A stretch of DNA of 64,000 nt from Litoditis marina (taxonomy: Eukaryota > Nematoda > Chromadorea > Rhabditida > Rhabditidae): positions 15,105,634 through 15,169,633 of the forward strand of contig OZ038435.1 in the NCBI GenBank assembly GCA_964036275.1, in the 5' to 3' direction. The translations under genes were made by a program, and so were the position numbers. The notes beneath the pieces were generated by a model. That model worked only from the letters and a program-made list of their open reading frames with translations. It made no database searches and was not told where the DNA came from. This document shows positions 35,474 to 49,713 of the stretch, one piece after another (positions within the stretch are counted from its first letter, which is position 1; each line of letters begins with the position of its first letter).

Positions 35474-37335
35474 CCCGCTCAGACAATGGCGGGCCGGTGA
35501 CCGCCCAGTCTGAGTGGTCCGCCCACCGACCGCCCAGTGTCGGCCCAGTGTCGGCCCACCTGGCGGTCAGTGGGCCAGCTCATCCATTCCAAGCATGCGA
35601 AGCGGTCGACCGCGACGCAGCCGAAATTCGAAAATTTTGAAGTTATTTTGTTATTTTGAAATGTGTTTTTTTCCTTTTAATATCATTTATTTATCATTCT
35701 ATCCTTATTTTTGTTTAGTTTTTGTTTAGATATCGCTGTGTTCTGTTATTTTTGAAGATTCATGTTATTTTGGAGGTTTAAACGCCGTTTTTTCGAAAAC
35801 ACCGAGTTTTACAGGTTTTCTTTATTATATAATGGATCTATATTATTGGTATCTAAATATTCCATTGCTCTTCTCAGGTAATATAGAGGTATGTTGGTGT
35901 TGAATGTGGTAAATTTAGTTTTTATAAAGGTAAAAGTTTAAATTTTTCTGATATCTATTAGGTAAAGAGTCAGTCACTCTGAAGAATCCATTCATGTGGT
36001 TGATTCCTGTTTATAATGTTGATTACTTCTGAAATTTGCTCATTCCTTTAAATCAGACTGACATCTGCTAAACCCATGGTATTTTATATTTATGATTATA
36101 TCAAACCTTTATATTTGTTTTTGCTACGGAAGACATTTTACTAAACTCCTGATGCTGGGACAGAGCTAGCTTACAGCCAGCTATTTTGTAGGTCATTTCG
36201 TCGGCCAAGGTCCGGTAACATTCCTATTCTGTACCGTTTTTGCTAGCCTGTGTTCAATGTTCAACAACGAGTAACGTATTAGTTTGAGTTGTGTGTTCAT
36301 TGTCTTGAACACCCCGAATTCTTGAAATTTAAAACCGAATCCGGGTCTCGCTCCGCAAATTTGGAGAAAGTAGACACATACCTGAAACCACGGTGTTGTT
36401 ACTCGCTAGGTTAAACAGAGGCTAGGAGAAAACTACGAAAAATAAACAGGTCACCGAATGTCGACTTTACGAAAAGCTGGCTAGTGCGCTATTGGTTCGG
36501 CTGTTACGCTAAGGGTCGGCTCTCTCTGATTGAGCTGTTGATTGAACCATTTCGTTCCATACTCACGTCGTAGTTGCCTTCTAAATCCAACCCAAGAGAG
36601 ATCCCAAACAAACTCATGACATTATTCGTTCTTTACATAATTTAAAATGACCCATTTCAGAAAACAACTCGACACTGACGAATAAGGACATGACGGCTCG
36701 CGCAACAAACGGATTCGTACTATCTTCTCTACTTTCAATTATTCGATGGTCACCAGTACAACCCGTTAGTTAACTAATTTGCATCCGACTGCCTGTTTAT
36801 TATACTATGTTTTAGGCTGTTTATAAGGCCCCATCTTGCTTTTCAATTCGAACAATAGTTTCAACTTTCCGGGGCAAACTTATTTTTTAGCCCGTTTATC
36901 TAGGTTAAATTGATAAATCATCCTCACCTCCGTGATATAATTCATAGGCTGATTCTTTGTTGCTATTCTGGTTCTAAAACGGCAGTTTATTCAAAATTTT
37001 CGCCGCTTGTTGTTATATTTCCATTGTTGTTTCGATTTTTGTTAATTGTCGCCTCAAATGTGATCATTAAATTGATTTATCACATTATACATAATAAATA
37101 CAAGCAGGGAATACTACCCCTACAATTATTTTCATCATTTATGTACTGCGTAAGCTTTTGGATGTTTTCGGCCCACTGATCGCCCAACGTTCGCTCGGTG
37201 ACCGCCCAACGTTCGCCTAGTAACCGCCCAGCGTGCGCCTAGTGTCCCGCTGTCAGGCGGCAACTAGGCGCACGCTGGGCGGTCAGTGGGCGAACGTTGG
37301 GCGGTCACCGGCCCTCCATTGTCTTAGTGTAAGAC
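35474..37335. repeat. About 1.86-kb element with GC-rich inverted ends
   Basis: Left end (35474-35590) and right end (37160-37335) are mirror images: 'gacaatggcgggccggtga' and 'tcaccggccctccattgtc', followed by several 'gcggtcagtgggc' and 'ggcggtcac' motifs. The interior is AT-rich and without a supported ORF. Confidence 0.65.
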
Positions 37336-37840
37336 ATAAATGAGAGTTCAAAAATTCAAATTTTAATTTTATTTATTTAGTATTAGCCATGAATCTAATA
37401 ATATTTTGTAGTTATAATCACTTTAAAAGTTTTATGAGCGTGCCCAATCAGATTGAATTGCAAAAAAAGTGTCGTAATGCAAAAATCAAAATTTGTTGAT
37501 TTCACCATGCACATTGTATCGTACACGCACACAACTTTTCGTCGTTGAATGTAGTACCACTTGTTGATAGAAAGGTGGCAACATATCAACATATATGAAT
37601 AAGCCAGAAGCATCGCGCTATTCCCTCACGATCGGCCACCCACTAAGACGAGAAACATAGGCTTCGATGAGACCTGAGACCGTGTGCGCCTCTCTGATCT
37701 GCACGCTCTCTCGACAAAAATTGACCACCTGCCTGAAACACAAAAAACTGATCGTTTAGCTAGGACTTGTCTAAGCCTAATGCTCATAGATATGTACTTT
37801 TGTTACGTCACAAAAACTGTTCTTGTACTGTGTACTTTCA
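37336..37840. other. Upstream region of the dCMP deaminase gene
   Basis: AT-rich; contains one GAGACGCAGAC/GAGAGAGTGT-type repeat at 37640-37735. The last bases form a strong acceptor (GTACTTTCAG, ending 37840), probably the trans-splice site. Confidence 0.45.
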
Positions 37841-37890
37841 GAAATCAGAATACAACGACCGTAGGCCCGCAGTTCAACAATCGCTCCGTG

Positions 37891-40800
37891 ATGAACTTTT
37901 CCGCCTTTCAGAGGACCAGAGCTTTCATAGGATTAGATGCTTTCTTCAAGCGGGTAAGTGATTGTGAGAGTTTTTCTAGAATTGGAATTCGGAGTGTTGG
38001 GCAGGGGTGACCACATAGGTGACCGGCCTTGCAGCCGGTACAACCCCTCCCCTCTAAAACCTATGAATTTGCCGAAAAGTGTACATATGTCAGGAAATTA
38101 GAAATGAATCCACCGAAAGAGGCAAAAATCACCCCAATTTCGACATTTCGCCGGACCTTTACGACCCCACTCTAAAAACGTTCACGGAGGGCACGTATGA
38201 TCACCCCTGGTGTTGGGATTTGGGGATAGTTCTCTGGTGGATTTTCACCCTTTCTACATTATACTTTTCTTGAATCTGGAGAGAAGTATACTGTTGTATT
38301 GTAATGGTCCGCTTCTACATTGTAATCAAGTGGTAACCGGCTGGTCGGTTGGTTACAGCTTCTGATCGGTCTATTCGGTTACAATTCTTGTTTACCTTCG
38401 TATTTTAGGATGTGACAATATTTATTTCAATTTCAGTTTAATAGAATCGCACCGGCAATGGGCGTTCGTTCAATAAAAGAAAGGAATGAAACGAGGAATG
38501 CGTTAACGGTCGTTGGAGCATGTTCAACAGATGGTCTGGAGGCAGGTAAGTACGCAAAGGAATAATAGAAAAGTTACGTCATATCAGGTCAAACGAAAAA
38601 AAAAACATACGTACACATTTCGTTTCCTGCGAAATACAGTTTGTTCAAAGTACATGTAGCCCTAGCCCGTAACCTTTAAAGATGGTGTTGCCACCTCGAG
38701 ATAGATTTTTGACATGGAAACGTTGTCTGTCTCAGCCTGTCGGCGACTCACATACACCAGTAAGGTCCGACTAAGCTACGAAAAGTAGACCGTTTTCAGA
38801 TGTAAACACGTGAAAATTTAGGATTTTTCATCAAAAGTTTTTTCATCTTTTCGGTTGGTAAAAGTAGTCTGTTTTGCGAATTTTTCTGACTATTCGGACA
38901 ACTTTACTGGTGTATGGCGACTCACTGACCTCCACGCTATCTCACTTATGTAGTTGGCCAAAAACATTTCGGGAACGTTTGTGGGTGATCGATCCAAATT
39001 GGGCTGGTAGCAAGAAGAAGTTTCGCCAATATCCAGAATTGAACGATTTTTCTACAACTTTCACCTGAGTTCGCCGTTTAAATTCTCAACAAATGGGCAC
39101 GTATCTTAGTCTGTACTGAAATGCGTAGATTGCTCACGCAAGCCGTATGAAACGAATTAGAGTTTAACAGGAACAGCGGTAAGTTCTATATCTTACCGGG
39201 TTTTTTGAAATTCCTAACCTAACCGGTTTTCGGTAACCCTTTTTCCGGTTACCTCACAAGACAAGTAACCGGTAGCTAACCTAAAACTAAAATTCGGTTA
39301 CCATACAACTAACGGTAAAAACCACAATTTGTGTTAGAAAAACAGGTAAACGGTTTTTCACTTAACCCTCAGTAGTCAGTAGGTAACCCGAAAAAGGTTA
39401 CCAAAATCCGGTTAGGTTACCAAAAAACCCGGTTACATATAGAATTGACCAGCTGGTTTATTGCCAGTTTAATTGCGATTCCAGTCAAAGCGCTTACTGG
39501 ATTTTCGGAAGATCACTTAGATGACATTTACTTCATGTGTTCAGCTATCGACGCTTCCACAGAAAGCAAAGATCCGTCTACCAAGGTACACTTTGACTAT
39601 TCTGAAAGAACTGGTTACCGTTTTTAAACAATAAACATGAACATTTCATACGAAAAATAAAGAGCGTGAACATTTGCACGTTTTATATGTAAAATCATAA
39701 AGTTCCACGTGTTTTTATCAAAACATAAAACATAGATTTCCTTATCTTGAATAGTCCTACCTTACTGGCGTGTGAAAGGAAGTTGTGTGTACGAATTTTG
39801 GTTGCAGGTCGGTTGTGTGATTGTGAGCAGTAATAAGGATGTAATTGGAACAGGATACAATGGTGAGTTTTGAATAACCCTCACTAGCTCACTAGAAAAG
39901 TCAACGGACCGTTTTTTCACTTGTCTAAGAGACTGCTTGAATTGGATATTGGATCAGAGATGACGGAAAGTGGGCAAACCGATTCAAAGGGGGAGCCCAT
40001 TTGCGTTGGAGCGAGGAATTAACCGTGGAGTTCAAGGCGCGAGATTTGGTTCCTGCCAAACTCCCTTCAAAAAAGGAGATGGGATAGGCAAAAGTCGGCT
40101 ATGTTACCAGTTAGAATGGCAATCCAATTCAATGCCAGCCACTCGACCACCCGGTTGTGGAAACACGAGTCAGGCCAGCCATTTTCTATCGGTCTGTGCT
40201 CCTTAAAGGTGGTCTGACAGGAACCGAATATCGTGTCTTGCGCTACACGGTCAACTCCGTTCCGTCGCTCCAATGCAAATGCGCTACTAAAACTAATTTA
40301 TTGATAGTTTGGTGGTCATTTAATTACAATTCATTACGGTCATTATAAAACTTAGTTTTTGGGGCGCATTCGCGTGGGAGCGAATGAATTAACCGTGGAG
40401 CGCAAGTCACGAGATTAGGCTGTCTTCAGACTTTTTGTGCGATACAAGATACACGATACATGCGCGCTCTAATCATGTGTATCGATTGCATTTTTGTAGC
40501 GGCGACAGATACATGCGTCACGCGATGTATCTATCGTGTTCATACTTTTTCTACAGTATCTCGGCGTCAGATACATCATTTTGAATCGACGATACACTTT
40601 TTTTGAAGATTGCGGCCGGCATTCTACACTTCACTCATATTGTGGATACATCTAGGTTTTCGGATTATAAAAGTGATTTTTGTGAAATTTTTCCAATTGA
40701 TAAAATGTTCCCCCACACAAAACAGATTGGTATCCGCAAAAAAATTTCATTTTCGCGAGCGACGCGCGCACGCGACGCGTCAAAATGAGAAAATATGCAG

Positions 40801-43800
40801 ATTTGGGTCAAATTTGTGAACTGTGATTATCGATCATGGATATTGCGAATGTGGATATCAATTTTATATCACGCACGCAACGCGTGCACGCGCCGCGACA
40901 AAAATTTAAAAACCCGTAGAATTCAATAAAACTTGGGAACCTGAGGAAATTGATCATTCTGAAGTCAGATGTGAGCTTGGTACGAACTTGGGGTCAAGCG
41001 CGCGCGCAGCACGCGACGCGACAAAAAAGTTAAACTTTTGTGCATGAAGATAAATTTTTGGGATTGGGAGTGGTTGGCCACGCGGATAAGAAGGTATTAC
41101 GAGTTTCGGATACATATTCATAACCAGCATGATCGAATACCCCACTCATCCCAATTTCATATGAATCGTCTCATTTTGATAATTCTGCCGCGTCGCGTGC
41201 ACGCGCTTCGCGTGAGTGAAATTGAGTATATGGCATGGGGATCGGTAACAATGATCATCAGCGTTTTTGTTTTTCACGATGTCCAAAGTTTATCGAAATT
41301 CATTCATTTTCACATTTTGTCGCGGCGCGTGCGCGCGTCGCGTGCGATGAGATAGACGTCAATTTGAAGAATACCTATAAATATCTATGAAATAAAGAAT
41401 TTAAAATTGTTAAAAGTTACTTTTGAATTTGAAACTAACAAAATCGAAAAAAATGTATCCTGGAACGTTCATACTTTTCTGATACGTTGGCGCCAAGATA
41501 CGGATACAAAATGAGACGATACAAATAATTCGAAAATGAATCGTGTATCTGTATCTTGTATCGCACAAAAAGTCTGAAGACAGCCTTAGGTTCCTGTCAG
41601 GCCATCTTTAAATAAATACGATTTTGTGGACCAATCCCAACGCATGGGTGCTTTAAACTGCATTGCTTTTCTCAATCGCAGTTCAAAGGACCGATACGTC
41701 GGTTTTGGTCCACATAGGGTCCATTCTATATGTAACCGGGGTTTTCGGTAACCTAACCGGTTTAAGGGAACCATTTTTTTCAGGTTACTTCACAGGTAAC
41801 CGGTAGGTAACCTAAAAGTAAAATCCGGTTACCGTACAGACTAACGGTAAAAAACACATTTCACGTTAGAAAAACAAGTAACCGGTTTTTCATTTTCGGT
41901 TACGAACCTGCTGAGGTAACCTGAAAAACAGGTTACCAAAAACCGGTTAGGTTGCCAAAAAAAACCTGGTTAGATATAGAATTCACCTCCACGTAGTCGT
42001 CCATCGTCCTACTTCAACTTCCAGTTTCCAGATCTTCCCATAGGTTGCCGTGGTGCTCAATTCTCGTGGTCCAAAGACAGTGAGAATCCCCTGGACAATA
42101 AGTATCCATACGTGGTACACGCGGAAGCCGATGCCATATTCGATGCAATTGAACGTAGGCGGGGGGTGAAGGTGCGCAAGGTCCGTAACACCAGTATATC
42201 CAGAAGGTGAATTCTATATGTAACCAGGTAATTTTCAGGTTACCTCAGAAGGTAACCGGTTGGTAACCTGAAGTGAAAAACCGGCGGTAACCAAAATTCA
42301 GTTTTAGGTTACCTACCGGTGAAGTGACTTCAAAAATGGGTTGCCAAAAACCTAGTTACATATAGAATTGGCCTATCCAGAACCAGTGAAGTTATGGCCA
42401 GAAACTGAAAAAAAAACTTGTTTTCATCAAAATCTTGGTCAATGACCTATTTTCGATGCAAAATCATAACTTTCCACAAATATATAACGAAAAACGGGGT
42501 ACTGTTTGTAGTACAGTTACACCTTACTGGTAAGAAAACACGAGTTACGGACACCCTCTCTCCAAACTAAATTTAATAATTTCTGCCTCCCGACGGAATC
42601 GAACCTGTGAGCAAAAGATTGGTAGCAGGGCGCTAACCAGTGCGCTATTTGAGTACATAACCAGCAAGCCAATCGAAGAAATGTGTGCGTACACATCGGA
42701 AGTTGAGATATACAGTACCCACCCGCCTTTCCGTTGGCGGCGATTAGAAAAGCTTACTTTGGGCCAAAGTCGGAAGCTGGAGAACGACAGTATTCCCATG
42801 CAATTCATGTACCAAATTTTGCAAAACATATAAGACCATATACCAATAAGGAGCCCTTTTTTCGATTAAAATGGGTTACGTAGTTACGTTTCATAGTTCT
42901 CTAAAAAATTTCCAACATCCAATTTCTCAAAGGTGGCACACTGTCTCAGTTGGAAGCTCAGAAACATTCGCGCCAGTTGTCTGCCATTAACCAGAAACGA
43001 AAAAAACAGACAGGTCAATAAGGCCGCAGACCGTCTGCGTCTCGGTGACCTATACACTGTCTCGTCGAATCCGCTAGAAGGAGAATAATTCATTCCAACT
43101 GAACCTCGTACACTTCCGAATTTCGCAAAGTCGGTTTTCTAATGCGAACCTCATCTCTGTCAAATATATTTTGGAACCTTTTTTGTAACAGGGAATCAGA
43201 ATCGAATGCTATCAATGTTTCCTTGTTCAATAACATCTAACATTTGAGTAATTTGAACGGGCTCAACGTTTTCTATTCCTACTGTAGGAGTCTCAGTAGA
43301 AATGCAAACCTTTTTTGTAACAGGGAATCAGATTTTTAGTTCTAGTTATATGAATGTGCTCAGTAAAAGATGTACTCAAAAATCGTTTCGACCCTGATTC
43401 AAGACGATTTTTGGGTTGTTTTTCTCAGAGGGTTGGGTCATCATCAGTTGAACCCCTCTGAGAAAATGAAAACAGGACGAAAAGACTTACTTGTTTTAGT
43501 TCTTTCAGGGGTCAACCTTGTATACGACATTATTCCCATGCAACGAATGTGCCAAGCTGATTATTCGGGGAAGTTATATGGCAAGTTTTCTTCTTTTGTT
43601 GTTGTTGTTGTTTTATAGGCGAATTATTTATTTAACGGCGTTTTTTTGTTAACTGCGCCCGTAAACGTTGATCCAATTTATGGTTAACATTTTTGTTAAC
43701 CACTTGGTAACCAGTAACCACGAATTTTACCCAAAAATTGGAAACACGGGTTACTTGAGTGTTAATAGAAGAATGGTTACTGTTAACCCAGTTAACGGTT

Positions 43801-44283
43801 AACTGGTAGGAATAACGGAATTCGCGGTTCCTTGTGGAATTTCCAGTTTTGTGAATACTCGATATTTTCAGTTGATGAGAGTTAGAGGATGAAATACATA
43901 CAAAAGTGTAGAATTGATAATTTGCGATGGAAAACCATTGAGTAGACGAACGTTACGAAAATCAGAAATGAAGTTGCCTTTTTTTTCAAATATTGACTAC
44001 AACTAAATTTATGAATTCCGTTTTTATTTCTATCACTTTCCTTCATCTGAATGATTTTGACATCGAATGACTACTTCCTGGTACATGAATACATATATCA
44101 ATAATGTATAATAAAAAAGTATGAATGTACATAAATATTCATAATAATAATAACATTACATGATTGTTTCAGTTAGGTATATCGGAAGTGGTTTATCTGG
44201 AAGACCGTTCTGAATACATGTACGTGGCCGCCAGGAAAATGTTTGACAAAGTGGGTATCGAGTACAGACAGATTGTGATGTAA
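37891..44283 (+). CDS. DCTD: Deoxycytidylate (dCMP) deaminase
   Basis: Exons 37891-37953, 38437-38545, 39485-39585, 39808-39862, 42032-42171, 43509-43572 and 44177-44283 give 212 residues. The deaminase core is unmistakable: SKDPSTKVGCVIV, GTGYNDLPIGC, DNKYPYVVHAEADAIF with the catalytic HAE, and TLFPCNECAKLII with the zinc-binding PCxxC, then SEVVYLEDR. The enzyme makes dUMP from dCMP for dTTP synthesis. About 70 N-terminal residues precede the core and resemble nothing I know. The position after HAE, usually Met or Leu, is Ala. Splicing of exon 6 into exon 7 is uncertain: a weak donor GTTATA with acceptor at 44176 keeps the family's spacing, while a GC donor at 43581 would add four residues. 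Introns 3-6 are full of MITEs. Confidence 0.88.
39177..39452. repeat. GAATTCTATATCTAACC-family palindrome
   Basis: Left 'gttctatatcttaccgg', right 'ggttacatatagaattgac'. It ends about 30 bp before dCMP deaminase exon 3, so the element borders the acceptor region. Confidence 0.8.
40205..41613. repeat. MITE of the GGTCTGACAGGAACC family, split by a nested element
   Basis: Left end 'aaaggtggtctgacaggaac' and right end 'ggttcctgtcaggccatctt' belong to one roughly 225-bp element like 8980-9211; 40418-41585 is inserted in it. Confidence 0.85.
40418..41585. mobile_element. PIF/Harbinger-type non-autonomous transposon, 1168 bp
   Basis: Perfect terminal inverted repeats of about 35 bp start GGCTGTCTTCAGACTTTTTG and end with the mirror. 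The insertion is flanked by TTA on both sides (40415-40417 and 41586-41588). A 3-bp TWA target duplication with GGC ends is the PIF/Harbinger hallmark. It carries no transposase ORF. The interior has five GC-rich blocks (about 40756, 40872, 40995, 41188 and 41320) built from GCGCG/ACGCG motifs in AT-rich DNA. Confidence 0.85.
41608..41717. repeat. Diverged AAGGACGATTATGTGG-family element
   Basis: Keeps the inner 'tttaaactgca...tgcagttcaaagga'-like hairpin and 'ttggtccacata' but its right end stops where the next element begins. Confidence 0.65.
41718..41990. repeat. GAATTCTATATCTAACC-family palindrome
   Basis: Left 'ccattctatatgtaaccgg', right 'ggttagatatagaattcac'. It appears inserted into the end of the preceding element and ends about 40 bp before deaminase exon 5. 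Confidence 0.85.
42206..42375. repeat. Short GAATTCTATATCTAACC-family palindrome
   Basis: Left 'ggtgaattctatatgtaacc', right 'agttacatatagaattggc'; about 100 bp shorter than other copies, the middle being lost. Just behind deaminase exon 5. Confidence 0.8.
42575..42745 (-). repeat. tRNA-derived SINE, copy C
   Basis: Minus-strand copy with B-box GGTTCGATTCC and the shared tail ('cccgcctttccgttggcgg' on the plus strand). Confidence 0.75.
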
Positions 44284-44376
44284 ATAGGTTAAAAAGTTAC
44301 ACTTAAAACCATACTTTAGCTGATTTTTCTAGTTACATCATATTGAAGACCTGATTATTGCAAATTCATCAATTTA

Positions 44377-44500
44377 AAGAAGGACGATTATGTGGTCCAA
44401 TCGCAACGGTTCAGTCCTTTAAACCGCAATATATTTTCCAATTGCAGTTTAAAGGACCGATGTCACGGGATTGGTCCTCATAGTCGTCCTTCTTTAACTA
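44377..44500. repeat. AAGGACGATTATGTGG-family palindrome
   Basis: Well preserved: 'aaagaaggacgattatgtgg' and its mirror at both ends; inner hairpin intact. Confidence 0.85.
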
Positions 44501-45023
44501 ACAAATGGCAACTTTTTCGAGTTGAATGTACCCGATTATTACATATTCACTCGCACTGATTGACCTATTCTCAAAAATAACTTTTCTCTCAGAAAAGTCA
44601 GCTGGTGTATGCTTAACACGTGCGAAATTGGTAATAGATCTTTATTTGCTAGGATTTGTGATGATAGAGTCTACATTTTCTAGGATTTAGGAATGAATTT
44701 ACATTTTGTCTGTCAAAAGAGGTGTAGCAGTAAGTTTCTACTAATGTCTCATCCTTTTCTAGTTTGAACGGTCTAATGACCTGAATTCTGTGTGAATTAA
44801 TTTTTGTTAAGTTGTTGAATTAATAGGTTTTTTTTATATATTTATTCAACTTTGGTGAATTTAGTAAGTGACTATCCCATTTTAATCTACGAGTAACATC
44901 TTTTCTGGGTTATTAAAACATTACATTTTGATCTCTCTGTTTAACAATAATCTGTTACTGTTTCTCAGGAATCATTCCCGTTTCAAAGCATTCTATGCGT
45001 TAATCTCTAATTTAAATAGTATT

Positions 45024-46745
<1,722 letters not shown>

Positions 46746-47232
46746 CGTTGTGTACGTTTTTGTGTCTGTTGCAGCGGACTTGAAGTCACGAAATTTCTCG
46801 TTGTAGAAATTGTTGATTATAAATGTTGTCTAAATGGTTGTAAATGTTGTCAATGAAATCTGGGTCATTGCCAATTCAGTCAAAATAACCCTTTTCCGTG
46901 AATCTCTGAAAATGCATCAGCCATTCGTGTTAATTTCTATTCATTCAAAAAATAACTCAAAAACATGTAAAAAGTTTTTGGGTGATGAAATATGCTTGTA
47001 TGATCTTGTAAATGTGAAAGATGCAACATCCAACCGGTAAACGGATCGTAAAACTGACCTTTGTCAAATTATGACTTCTTGTTTTACTCCATAAAACAAA
47101 TATTAAAATAACACGAAATATACCCACATTCATTTGTATCATACAAACATCAAGCACAGTAAATAGTAAATCTAATGTTGTGTATATATTTCTTCAAATG
47201 GTCATTTTCGCTGAACATTTGATTCATCCTTT

Positions 47233-49441
47233 CTAAGCTTTCTTCAGTTTTTCTCCGGCTGTCTTCTCTTTTGAGAAATCGTTGATGAGAGTGTAGGTGC
47301 CTCTACTACGTCGAATATCTTTTCCATTCATCTGAAATATAGTCCATTTCAATCCTATGTGTAGACATACAGTACAAAGTTAAAAAAATATATAATGTTT
47401 TGGTATGGGTATATCACCTTATTTAAAAGTTTTAGTTATACAATAATCGCCTCAGACAGGACTCGAACCTAGGCCCGAAACTGTTAACTGCAAACTTCAA
47501 CCACTTTACCAACGGTAAGCATTTCAAAATCGAGCTATGATACAATCAGTAGGATCAACTTGTACAGTAACCTAACCCATTATTAGGTAGGAACGTATAT
47601 TTCAAGCTTTCCATGAAAACATGCGTAATTGAACTTCAGATGCATATAGTTCATAGAAGAAAATAAGCGTATTCTTTGTTTCTGGTGAACAGAGATCGAA
47701 GTTTTCAGAACACTGACGGACGGAAATGAAAAACTATCACGAAATTACCTGATGATGAACTTTCTTGCGTTGAACCATATAGTATTTTCTTATATGAAAA
47801 CCAGCAAACGCTAGACCTCCGAGCATCAACAAAATTATGTATACCCCGAGAACGAGAAGCAGGGTTGGAGTGGTGTAGAACAGAGGTTCTGAAAGTAATC
47901 GTAAAAACTAGATTTTCCAGTTTTTGTTCGAATTTTCATATTTTTTTACCAACTCATCAATTTGGACTAGTTCTATTTGTATAATAAGAGAGAGTGAATC
48001 TCAGACAGTTCTCTGCCAATTAGCCAGCCACTTTTGTGGCGGCCTCGACGAGAGAGTGTGCAGGTCAGCGAGACGCAGACATCTGCGGCCTCATTGATCT
48101 ACATGCTCTCTCGCTTTTGCAGCTGATCAATGGTAGACAATTGGCGCCAATCGTTCTGAGAGATATCACCCTAGTACTGGTGTAGGTCTGAGTACGTATG
48201 CTAGAAGATCCCCGGCACCTTCATCCCATCCTGCGTCTCTCGCTCTGCCTCACTATTTCTCGTCTCTCACATCCCGGGGGATGTAAGAGCAGAGAAACAG
48301 CGTATGTTTGAGGAGACGCAGGATGGGCTGAAAGTGCCGGGATCTTCTAGCATGTGCACTATGATCGGCTGTGTTTATAGTTTGATCTTGCCGATTTGTG
48401 GTAGACCAAACTACAAAAGAGAGGTACTCACCTTCTCCCGACTGTGCTGCTGTGTCGATTTTATTGTCACTTTTCGAAAGGGGTTTGAACTTGCCCTGAA
48501 ACGTGTTATCTCACGAAAACCATGAAACAAAAACAGAAAGTAACTTCAGAAACCATTTCTGTTGCGCGAGAAGCTAAGCGTTTTGTATTAATCCAATATC
48601 TTAAGTTGCCACAATGTTTAGAGCGGGTGCTCGAAAAATCCACACAAAAACGCGTTTCGAAAAACCAAGAAATGCAGTAACTAAACAGGTAGTTCGACCC
48701 TGTGACCTGCACTGTTTGTAGTTTGAGCCCACATCACTTTAGTTCACCTTGAAGTGAGTACCTGCTACTACACAGTAACTACAACACAGATTTATCAGTC
48801 CCCATGTACAAATGACACAGACTATACTCACCTCCTCATTCCTGGCTTTTTCGTCGAAAACAACTTTGAACTGCTGAAATTGAAAAGTTTCTGGACAAAA
48901 TCGATACAAAAAGTCGATAATGCAATACCTACAGACCGCCTTTTTTTATAGCGAACTCCCTATACGCTAGAGGAAGTCTAGCTACGAAGATGCTCAAACT
49001 CGAGGAAACATCAGATTTTTTTTTCAAATTTGTTCCACACCGGTGCTAAACACGTGATCGGCGTACTATGGGGGTCGTTATATACTCTGTCTCATCAATC
49101 GATGTCCTTCTACAGTAATCCGTCAACATTCAGCGGGCTTTTTCAAATGATTATTTCTATATTTCGGTTTTGAACTTCTAGAGTTTGTAGTAGTAAACGT
49201 GCAGAGGACAATTTCAAAACTTGGAAAATCCAAAAACGCAAACACACCAAACTTTAAGCTGGAAGTTTGAGCAGATATAATTTTACAGTACCAACTAAAT
49301 AAGTAAGTAAGTAAGTAGGTGTTTCAGTGCAAAATAATACAAACGATAACGACTATAACTCACAATCCCGTCCACGGCTGCTGCCGAAGGTGAAATGCAC
49401 ACTGTCAGAAGAAAGGCAAGAAATAGAGTAAAGAAATTCAT
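47233..49441 (-). CDS. Small single-pass membrane protein, function unknown
   Basis: Exons 49441-49364, 48873-48832, 48495-48432, 47888-47749 and 47331-47233 agree in phase and give 140 residues. Residues 1-22 (MNFFTLFLAFLLTVCISPSA) form a signal peptide. A short polar ectodomain (about 23-65) has no Cys. One membrane helix follows (TLLLVLGVYIILLMLGGLA, about 69-91), then a basic cytoplasmic tail (HIRKYYMVQRKKVHH ... KLKKA). This fits a type I membrane protein. No family is recognised. Consistent exon phases, a signal peptide and canonical splice sites make it a real gene rather than chance ORFs. It converges on the dCMP deaminase gene with about 2.9 kb of repeats between. Confidence 0.75.
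47455..47530 (-). repeat. tRNA-like relic
   Basis: On the minus strand 'ttggtaaagtggttgaag' resembles an A-box region and 'taggttcgagtcctg' holds a B-box. Acceptor stem halves do not pair, so it is a pseudo-tRNA or SINE fragment. Confidence 0.45.
48195..48350. repeat. Short palindrome (GATCCCGGCAC ends)
   Basis: 'agatccccggcac...atcctgcgtctc' is mirrored by 'gagacgcaggat...gtgccgggatct'; the centre is 'catcccgggggatg'. Lies in an intron of the small membrane protein gene. Confidence 0.75.
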
Positions 49442-49713
49442 TCACGACCACCCAAAAAGAAGATTGCACGAAAAATGGTAGAAATACAGCTGGGAGTTCC
49501 ACGATAGCGTGAGTCTCGGTTAACACGTTTACTTGAAAAGAGTCCATCCTTCCGTATGAGTCTGAGTAGAAATTAGAAATGGAATCTCATGAGAAGTCCA
49601 CGCGATCTCTCTCATGAGAAGCTACTCGCGTCAGTGAGAAGCTTCATCTACTCGCAAATGTCGAGAGTTGTAGCAAAATTCGGAATATCAACGTCTCAAT
49701 CACCCTTAACTGT

